Below are positions 6,621-12,924 of a stretch of DNA of 15,423 nucleotides, one piece after another. This DNA is from an uncultured Klebsiella sp. Lineage in GTDB: Bacteria > Pseudomonadota > Gammaproteobacteria > Enterobacterales > Enterobacteriaceae. Under the pieces are notes generated by a model. That model saw only the letters and a list, made by a program, of their open reading frames with translations. It ran no database searches and had not been told where the DNA came from. How positions within the stretch are numbered: the stretch's first letter is position 1; each line of letters begins with the position of its first letter. The DNA lies in contig CABUCP010000019.1 in NCBI GenBank assembly GCA_902490055.1, positions 1 through 15,423 of the forward strand, in the 5' to 3' direction. A program made the translations under genes and the position numbers.

Positions 6621-7615
6621 TGCGCTCCGCCCTCGCCCGCCATTTACTGCTGATGACGCTGCTGCTGATCGCGCTGACGCTGTTCGCCACCACCCTCGGC
6701 GCGATGCGATTGCCGCTGGTCAATCTGCTGCCCTCCGGCGATGAGATCCTACGCCATATCTGGCTGACGATCCGCCTGCCGCGGGTACTGCTGGCGCTGC
6801 TGGTCGGCGCCGCGCTGGCCCTGTCCGGCTGCGTGATGCAGGGGCTGTTCCGCAACCCGCTCGCCGACCCGGGGCTGCTGGGCATCAGCAGCGGCGCGGC
6901 GCTGGCGGTGGCCTGCTGGCTAGTGCTACCGCTGTCGGTACCGGCGCTTATCGCCCTGTATATGCCGATGCTGGCGGCGTTTATCGGCAGCCTGGCGGTG
7001 ATGGTAGTGATTTTTATCCTCAGCCGCGCAGGCGACGGCTCGCTGTCGCGGCTGCTGCTGGTGGGGATTGCCATTAACGCATTATGCAGCGCGCTGGTCG
7101 GCGTGCTGGCCTGGCTAAGTAACGATGCTCAGTTACGTCAGCTGTCGCTGTGGGGGATGGGCAGCCTCGGCCAGGCCGAATGGCCAACGTTGCTGGTGGC
7201 GGCCAGCCTGATTATCCCGGCGGCGATCGCGGTGTGGTGGATGGCCTCCTGCCTCAACCTGCTGCAACTTGGCGATGAAGAGGCGCATTACCTCGGGGTC
7301 AACGTACGGGCGCTGCAGCGACTACTGCTGTTATGCAGCGCGGTACTGGTCGCCGCGGCGGTGGCGATAAGCGGCGTCATCGGCTTTATCGGCCTGGTAG
7401 TGCCGCATCTGATGCGGATGTGGCTCGGGCCGGACCATCGCGGGCTGATCCCCGGTTCGCTACTGGCGGGGGCGATTTTGCTGCTCATTGCCGATACCCT
7501 GGCGCGCACCATCGCCGCGCCGGCGGAGATGCCGGTGGGGCTGCTGACCAGCCTGCTTGGCGCGCCGTGGTTCCTGTGGCTGATATTTCGTCGGGAGAAA
7601 CCAATCCATGAATAA
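6620..7615 (+). CDS. hmuU: Heme ABC transporter permease HmuU (FecCD/BtuC family)
   Basis: This 331-residue, strongly hydrophobic protein has the hallmarks of FecCD-family permeases. They are an N-terminal membrane segment (8-29), the block IRLPRVLLALLVGAALALSG (51-70) followed by QGLFRNPLADPGLLGISSG, the ATPase-coupling region GVIGFIGLVVPHLMR (252-266), and a C-terminal PAEMPVGLLTSLLGAPWFLWLI (301-322). By analogy with BtuC it would have about ten membrane helices and act as a homodimer in the inner membrane, passing heme from HmuT to the cytoplasm. The ATG shares its first base with the hmuT stop codon, and the 3' end overlaps hmuV by 8 bp, so production of the transporter subunits is coupled. 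No defect is visible. Confidence 0.94.
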   Translation: MRSALARHLLLMTLLLIALTLFATTLGAMRLPLVNLLPSGDEILRHIWLTIRLPRVLLALLVGAALALSGCVMQGLFRNPLADPGLLGISSGAALAVACWLVLPLSVPALIALYMPMLAAFIGSLAVMVVIFILSRAGDGSLSRLLLVGIAINALCSALVGVLAWLSNDAQLRQLSLWGMGSLGQAEWPTLLVAASLIIPAAIAVWWMASCLNLLQLGDEEAHYLGVNVRALQRLLLLCSAVLVAAAVAISGVIGFIGLVVPHLMRMWLGPDHRGLIPGSLLAGAILLLIADTLARTIAAPAEMPVGLLTSLLGAPWFLWLIFRREKPIHE

Positions 7616-8387
7616 AGACTATCGGGCGCAAGGGCTGTCGCTACGCCTCGGCCAACGTCAGGTGATTGACCAGGTTTCACTGACGCTGCGCGGCGGTGAA
7701 ATGACCGCGCTAATCGGCCCTAACGGCGCGGGTAAATCGACTCTATTGCGGCTGCTAACCGGCTTTCTCACTCCGGACGGCGGCGAACGGGCACTGGAAG
7801 GCAAACCGCTGGAGCGCTGGTCGCCGCAGGCGCTATCGCGCCGCCGGGCGGTGATGCTGCAGCGCACTGAACTGCAGGCCGACTGGACGGTGGAAACGGT
7901 TATCGCCATGGGGCGATCGCCGTGGGAATTGACCGCCAGTCCGCAGATCCTCGATGAAGTGATGGCCGAAACCGGCTGCGAGCATCTGCGCGGCAGGCGC
8001 TACCCGTCGCTCTCCGGCGGCGAGCAGCAGCGGGTGCAGCTCGCCCGCAGCCTCGCCCAGCTGTGGCGCGACGGCGCGCCGCAAGGCTGGCTGTTTCTGG
8101 ACGAACCCACCTCGGCGCTTGATCTCTACTATCAACAGCATCTGCTGCGCCTGCTCAAACGACTGACCGCGAGCGGCCAGCTGCATGTCTGCGTGGTGCT
8201 GCACGATCTCAACCTCGCCGCGCTGTGGGCCGACCGTATTTTGCTGCTGCACCGGGGTCAAGTGGTGGCGCAAGGTACGCCGCAGGAGGTTATCCAGCAG
8301 CCCATCATCAGCCGCTGGTACGGCGCGGATGTACGGATGGGCTTGCATCCGGAAAAAGCGATTCCACAGGTCTATCTGGCGCCCTGA
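7608..8387 (+). CDS. hmuV: Heme ABC transporter ATP-binding protein HmuV
   Basis: This 259-residue ABC ATPase has every catalytic motif intact: Walker A GPNGAGKST (37-45), Q-loop around Gln85, signature LSGGE (135-139) in SLSGGEQQRVQLARSLAQ, Walker B LFLDE (162-166) followed by the D-loop SALD, and H-loop His199 in VVLHDLNLAA. It powers heme import through HmuU. The initiating ATG lies within the last codons of hmuU and is preceded by GGGAG about ten nt upstream. It is the last gene of the heme operon; after it comes a hairpin without a clear U-tract and the mutS upstream region. Confidence 0.95.
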   Translation: MNKDYRAQGLSLRLGQRQVIDQVSLTLRGGEMTALIGPNGAGKSTLLRLLTGFLTPDGGERALEGKPLERWSPQALSRRRAVMLQRTELQADWTVETVIAMGRSPWELTASPQILDEVMAETGCEHLRGRRYPSLSGGEQQRVQLARSLAQLWRDGAPQGWLFLDEPTSALDLYYQQHLLRLLKRLTASGQLHVCVVLHDLNLAALWADRILLLHRGQVVAQGTPQEVIQQPIISRWYGADVRMGLHPEKAIPQVYLAP

Positions 8388-8567
8388 ACGTCACGCGCGG
8401 TCAGCTTAGCGTTTGACCGTGCTTCCATAACTGGAATCCAGGACGCAACGCCCACTTCGTTACTTTCCCTCAAATGCCTATCTCCGTTATCATGTCTTCT
8501 TCATGCGATAACGATGACAATAATAAAATCGTACTCCATTAAAAATCAGGGACCTGGATAACACCCT
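8388..8567 (+). other. Intergenic region between hmuV and mutS
   Basis: This 180-bp stretch has no gene. It contains a stem of nine pairs (GCGCGGTCA 8395-8403 with TGACCGTGC 8414-8422, one G-U pair), which may end or stabilise the hmu transcript, although no U-run follows. Further on is a 7-bp inverted repeat CGTTATC (8485-8491)/GATAACG (8507-8513). An A/T-rich segment near 8520-8535 may hold the mutS promoter, but I cannot name convincing -35 and -10 elements. The mutS Shine-Dalgarno is weak. Confidence 0.45.
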
Positions 8568-11129
8568 ATGAGCACAATCGATAATTTAGACGCCCACACC
8601 CCGATGATGCAGCAGTATCTGAAGCTGAAGGCTCAGCATCCGGAGATCCTGCTGTTTTACCGGATGGGCGACTTTTACGAGCTGTTTTATGACGACGCGA
8701 AACGCGCGTCGCAGTTGCTCGATATCTCGCTAACCAAACGCGGCGCTTCCGCGGGCGAACCTATTCCGATGGCCGGCATCCCCCACCACGCGGTGGAAAA
8801 CTATCTCGCGAAGCTGGTAAACCAGGGCGAGTCGGTCGCTATTTGCGAACAGATAGGCGATCCGGCCACCACCAAAGGGCCGGTTGAACGTAAAGTGGTA
8901 CGTATCGTCACGCCAGGCACTATCAGCGATGAAGCATTGCTGCAGGAGCGCCAGGACAACCTGCTGGCCGCCATCTGGCAGGACAGCAAGGGCTTCGGCT
9001 ACGCGACGCTGGATATCAGCTCCGGGCGCTTTCGCCTGAGCGAACCGGCCGACCGCGAAACCATGGCGGCGGAGCTGCAGCGCACCAATCCGGCGGAACT
9101 GCTGTATGCGGAAGATTTTGCCGAATCTTCGCTGATCGAAGGCCGCCGCGGCCTGCGTCGCCGCCCGCTGTGGGAGTTCGAAATCGACACCGCGCGCCAG
9201 CAGCTTAACCTGCAGTTCGGCACCCGCGATCTGGTCGGCTTCGGCGTGGAAAACGCCCCGCGCGGCCTGTGCGCCGCCGGCTGTCTGCTGCAGTACGTCA
9301 AAGATACCCAACGTACTTCGCTGCCGCATATCCGTTCCATCACCATGGAACGCCAGCAGGACAGCATCATTATGGATGCCGCCACCCGCCGCAATCTGGA
9401 GATCACCCAGAATCTCGCCGGCGGCGTCGACAACACCCTGGCCTCGGTGCTCGACTGCACGGTCACGCCGATGGGGAGCCGCATGCTCAAACGCTGGCTG
9501 CATATGCCGGTACGCGACACCGCCGTGCTGGTTGAACGCCAGCAGACCATCGGCGCGCTGCAGGAACGCTATACCGAACTGCAGCCGGTTCTGCGCCAGG
9601 TCGGCGACCTCGAACGTATTCTGGCGCGCCTGGCGCTACGTACCGCCCGCCCGCGTGATTTAGCCCGCATGCGCCACGCCTTCCAGCAGCTACCGCTGCT
9701 GCGCGAGCTGTTGGCCGACGTTGACTGCCAGCCGGTGCAGCAGTTGCGCGAGAAAATGGGCGAGTTCACCGAGCTCCGCGAACTGCTGGAGCGTGCGGTG
9801 ATCGACGCGCCGCCGGTGCTGGTGCGCGACGGCGGCGTGATTGCGCCGGGCTATAACGCTGAGCTTGATGAGTGGCGGGCGCTGGCCGATGGCGCGACCG
9901 ATTATCTCGACAAACTGGAAATTCGCGAACGCGAGCGTCTGGGTCTCGATACCCTGAAGGTCGGCTACAACGCCGTTCACGGCTACTACATCCAGATCAG
10001 CCGCGGCCAGAGCCAGCATGCGCCGATTCACTACGTGCGCCGCCAGACGCTGAAAAACGCCGAGCGTTACATTATTCCGGAACTGAAGGAGTACGAAGAT
10101 AAGGTTCTGACGTCCAAAGGCAAGGCGCTGGCGCTGGAGAAACAACTCTATGAGCAGCTGTTCGACATGCTGCTGCCGCATCTGGCCGACCTGCAGGCCA
10201 GCGCCAGCGCGCTGGCCGAGCTCGACGTGCTGGTGAATCTCGCGGAACGCGCAGAGACCCTCAACTACTGCTGCCCAACGTTTATCGATAAGCCAGGCAT
10301 CCGCATCACCGAAGGCCGCCACCCGGTCGTCGAGCAAGTGCTGAAAGAGCCGTTTATCGCCAACCCGCTGCAGCTGGCGCCGCAGCGCCGCATGCTGATC
10401 ATCACCGGCCCGAATATGGGCGGTAAAAGCACCTATATGCGTCAGACCGCGCTGATTGCGCTGCTGGCCTATATCGGTAGCTACGTGCCGGCGCAAAAGG
10501 TGGAGATCGGCCCGATTGACCGTATCTTTACCCGCGTCGGCGCGGCGGACGATCTGGCGAGCGGCCGTTCAACCTTCATGGTTGAGATGACCGAAACCGC
10601 CAATATTCTGCACAACGCCACCGAGCACAGCCTGGTGCTGATGGACGAAATTGGCCGCGGCACCTCCACCTACGACGGTCTGTCGCTGGCATGGGCTTGC
10701 GCGGAAAATCTGGCCAATAAAATTAAAGCGCTTACGCTCTTCGCTACCCACTACTTCGAGCTCACCCAGTTGCCGGAGAAAATGGAAGGCGTGGCCAACG
10801 TGCACCTCGATGCGCTGGAGCACGGCGATACCATCGCCTTCATGCACAGCGTGCAGGACGGCGCGGCCAGCAAGAGCTATGGCCTGGCGGTCGCCGCGCT
10901 GGCAGGGGTGCCGAAAGAGGTGATCAAGCGCGCGCGACAGAAACTGCGCGAGCTGGAGAGCATTTCGCCCAACGCCGCCGCGACGCAGGTCGATGGCACA
11001 CAGATGTCACTACTGAATGCGCCGGAAGAAACCTCGCCGGCGCTGGAAGCACTGGAGAATCTTGACCCGGACTCGCTAAGCCCGCGTCAGGCGCTGGAGT
11101 GGATCTACCGCCTGAAAAGCCTGGCGTAA
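8568..11129 (+). CDS. mutS: DNA mismatch repair protein MutS
   Basis: The 853-residue protein has the same length as E. coli MutS and matches it almost throughout from memory. It scans DNA, binds mispairs and small loops, and recruits MutL to start methyl-directed repair. The mismatch-probing motif GDFYELF places Phe36 and Glu38 exactly as in E. coli. Connector, core and clamp domains follow. The ATPase domain has Walker [10 protein letters not shown] (from Gly614), a Walker B region [16 protein letters not shown], and the family motif [12 protein letters not shown]. Near the C-terminus QMSLL (812-816) is the beta-clamp-binding motif, followed by the small tetramerisation segment. Every key residue is present, so nothing suggests a mutator allele. 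The gene appears to be a single unit with its own terminator, and lies between two accessory loci. Confidence 0.99.
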   Translation: MSTIDNLDAHTPMMQQYLKLKAQHPEILLFYRMGDFYELFYDDAKRASQLLDISLTKRGASAGEPIPMAGIPHHAVENYLAKLVNQGESVAICEQIGDPATTKGPVERKVVRIVTPGTISDEALLQERQDNLLAAIWQDSKGFGYATLDISSGRFRLSEPADRETMAAELQRTNPAELLYAEDFAESSLIEGRRGLRRRPLWEFEIDTARQQLNLQFGTRDLVGFGVENAPRGLCAAGCLLQYVKDTQRTSLPHIRSITMERQQDSIIMDAATRRNLEITQNLAGGVDNTLASVLDCTVTPMGSRMLKRWLHMPVRDTAVLVERQQTIGALQERYTELQPVLRQVGDLERILARLALRTARPRDLARMRHAFQQLPLLRELLADVDCQPVQQLREKMGEFTELRELLERAVIDAPPVLVRDGGVIAPGYNAELDEWRALADGATDYLDKLEIRERERLGLDTLKVGYNAVHGYYIQISRGQSQHAPIHYVRRQTLKNAERYIIPELKEYEDKVLTSKGKALALEKQLYEQLFDMLLPHLADLQASASALAELDVLVNLAERAETLNYCCPTFIDKPGIRITEGRHPVVEQVLKEPFIANPLQLAPQRRMLIITGPNMGGKSTYMRQTALIALLAYIGSYVPAQKVEIGPIDRIFTRVGAADDLASGRSTFMVEMTETANILHNATEHSLVLMDEIGRGTSTYDGLSLAWACAENLANKIKALTLFATHYFELTQLPEKMEGVANVHLDALEHGDTIAFMHSVQDGAASKSYGLAVAALAGVPKEVIKRARQKLRELESISPNAAATQVDGTQMSLLNAPEETSPALEALENLDPDSLSPRQALEWIYRLKSLA

Positions 11130-11145
11130 TTAACCGTTAAATGGC

Positions 11146-11175
11146 AAAAAGCCTGGCGTTATCGTCAGGCTTTTT
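11146..11175. terminator. Bidirectional intrinsic terminator between mutS and the fimbrial operon
   Basis: AAAAAGCCTG (11146-11155) pairs perfectly with CAGGCTTTTT (11166-11175) around a 10-nt loop. On the + strand it is followed by CGTTTTT, on the - strand by further A/T-poor sequence after the U-run contained in the stem. It lies 17 bp after mutS and 12 bp before the end of the convergent adhesin gene, so it can stop transcripts from both sides. Confidence 0.85.
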
Positions 11176-11186
11176 CGTTTTTAGCA

Positions 11187-12329
11187 TCAGTTATATTGCA
11201 GGGTGATGGTCCCGGTGGCATTAGCGGTGCCGGGAGTAATCGTCGTCCCTATTTTGTGATAGTTAGCCCGGAAGGTCAGCGTTTCATTGGCGGAAGCGCC
11301 GCCTGGATTGGTTGAGTCAGCGTAAGTGTTGGCCGTACCGGTATCCCCGGAAAAGGGCGTGGTGCCATCGGCATCCGTACCTTCCGACCAGGTCGACGTA
11401 TCGCTGCGCCTTGAATTAAAGACCGGTACCGTCTGACCGGCGCTCATCAACACATAGAAGCCGCCATTAGGCAGTTTTCTCTCCAGCTGCACGCCCACCC
11501 CCGTCGCCGTACTCCCATCGCCATTATCGGACAGCGCGATAGTCGTGTTATCACCTGACACCGTCGCGGCGTTCATAGTCATTGAGACATTGCTCCCCGG
11601 CTCGCAGGTCAAATTGATGTTTTTTTCCGGCCCGGAATAGACGTAACCGGTACTGTCGAATGCCGAGACTTCAACATTGCCCATCGGGAAAGTAAGGCTC
11701 GCCACATCCGCCGTACAGCCCATCGCATGCACTTCGACCGTGGTGGTCGACAGCGTCAGCGTGGAGGCAATGTCGCCATCGCTGCTATCAATGCTTTGCG
11801 TTTCGCGATAATCGACCCGCGCCAGCGGGCTCGGTACGTTAAACGTGCCGCTGGTTATCGGCCCGCCGGTGGCGATAATCTGCACCCGATAAGCGGAGTT
11901 GTTGAGAGTATGATCAGAACCAGCACCCGCATCGTGTTCCTGCCAACTGTTATCAATCGCCCGTTCGTCATCAAACGGGCCCGCCTGGTTAATGGTATAG
12001 ACGCGAATACCGAGCCCGGTAGCGGTTGAGGCATTAGTCAACGGATAGACATTATCCTGCAGCGGACTGGCGGTGGTTAACGCGCCGGCGTAATGAAAAC
12101 CAACGTAATAGGTCCCCGCACAGTTTTTGATAGTCGTGGTGCCGCCGGACATATAGCCGGAGTCATAAAGGACTTCGCCCGGCGCATAGCTTTTACTGGA
12201 GACCAGTAGCTGCTGCGGCATCGCGACATAAGATTGCGACGGAGTGTCGTCGGTACGATGACAGGTAGCCTCGGCGGACAGCGGAAGCAGCCCCAGCAAT
12301 AACAGCATGACATATAAATAGTTAGACAC
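11187..12329 (-). CDS. Two-domain fimbrial tip adhesin (FimH-like architecture)
   Basis: The 380-residue precursor has a signal peptide (hydrophobic LLLLGLLPLSAEA, probable cleavage after Ala21), an N-terminal domain with one cysteine pair (Cys23, Cys70), and a C-terminal pilin domain (about 197-380). The pilin domain has the usual cysteine pair (Cys205, Cys242) and the ending GTITLQYN with the penultimate-Tyr signature used in donor-strand exchange. This is the layout of a chaperone-usher tip adhesin; the N-terminal domain would bind the receptor, which cannot be named. The start is GTG, chosen because AAGG lies 9 nt upstream, while the ATG seven codons later has no ribosome site. The signal peptide lacks the usual basic N-region. 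An S/T/D/G-rich insertion spans about 307-349 of the pilin domain. It is the last gene of the operon, 22 nt after the minor pilin. Confidence 0.85.
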   Translation of the reverse strand: MSNYLYVMLLLLGLLPLSAEATCHRTDDTPSQSYVAMPQQLLVSSKSYAPGEVLYDSGYMSGGTTTIKNCAGTYYVGFHYAGALTTASPLQDNVYPLTNASTATGLGIRVYTINQAGPFDDERAIDNSWQEHDAGAGSDHTLNNSAYRVQIIATGGPITSGTFNVPSPLARVDYRETQSIDSSDGDIASTLTLSTTTVEVHAMGCTADVASLTFPMGNVEVSAFDSTGYVYSGPEKNINLTCEPGSNVSMTMNAATVSGDNTTIALSDNGDGSTATGVGVQLERKLPNGGFYVLMSAGQTVPVFNSRRSDTSTWSEGTDADGTTPFSGDTGTANTYADSTNPGGASANETLTFRANYHKIGTTITPGTANATGTITLQYN

Positions 12330-12351
12330 GTCTTCGGCCTTTATTGAGTAC

Positions 12352-12924
12352 TTAGTTATAGATAACGTTCAGGGTGACTGCGCTGCTGAAGGCGCCGGGC
12401 GTCGGCGCGCCGTGTGGGGAATACATCCGCGCTTCAAAGGTCATTGCGCCAGCCTGGTCTGTAATCGTGACCGGATAACTCGCGCCGTTGGCCAGCGCAA
12501 CGCCGCTAACCGGGTGATCGGCATCGCGAATAAACAGCTGCAGCCCGACGTCGGTCGTCCCCCCGGCTTCCGCCGCCACCTGATTGGCGTAAATAACTGA
12601 AGCATAGGTTGCATCTTCAGCATAAGGGGTACCGGAAAAGGTTACCGTCGCCTGACTTAACCCGGCAGTGCAGTTGTCAAAAGCGATGGTCACAGGCGTA
12701 TTCGCGGTGTTGCCCCCGGCAACCGCAAAATCTTTCCAGTAGTATTCCCCCAAATTCACCGCTTCCGGCTTGGTAACATTGCACGAGCCTTCTACGATGT
12801 TGCCGGTGACCTGGAAATTGATCACATCCTGAGTGTTATAAGCCAGCGCCGGCGGCAATCCGGCAACGAAAAGCAGGCCCATTGCCGCCATGCGCCGACC
12901 ACGCGCAAAATGAAAGAGTGTCAT
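12352..12924 (-). CDS. Fimbrial minor subunit (type 1 pilin family, FimF/FimG-like)
   Basis: The 190-residue precursor starts at the ATG that overlaps the usher stop codon (ATGA), with AGGGGAAA 4 nt upstream. A longer in-frame opening to 13041 lies within the usher gene and is not used. Its signal peptide (basic RGRR, then a hydrophobic stretch to PALA, cleavage near residue 28) is followed by a donor-strand segment and one pilin domain with the cysteine pair Cys48/Cys85 and the C-terminal VTLNVIYN with a penultimate Tyr. Such subunits are secreted by the Sec system, folded on a periplasmic chaperone and built into the fibre, here probably as the adaptor joining adhesin and shaft. The gene lies between usher and adhesin, as fimF and fimG lie between fimD and fimH in E. 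coli. Confidence 0.87.
   Translation of the reverse strand: MTLFHFARGRRMAAMGLLFVAGLPPALAYNTQDVINFQVTGNIVEGSCNVTKPEAVNLGEYYWKDFAVAGGNTANTPVTIAFDNCTAGLSQATVTFSGTPYAEDATYASVIYANQVAAEAGGTTDVGLQLFIRDADHPVSGVALANGASYPVTITDQAGAMTFEARMYSPHGAPTPGAFSSAVTLNVIYN

Noticed and set aside
8395..8422. Intrinsic terminator after hmuV
   Set aside because: A stem is present but no U-tract follows, so I only describe it as a hairpin in the intergenic entry.
9690..10496. 268-residue open frame on the - strand within mutS
   Set aside because: It is antisense to the highly conserved mutS core domain and has no family signature or credible ribosome site.
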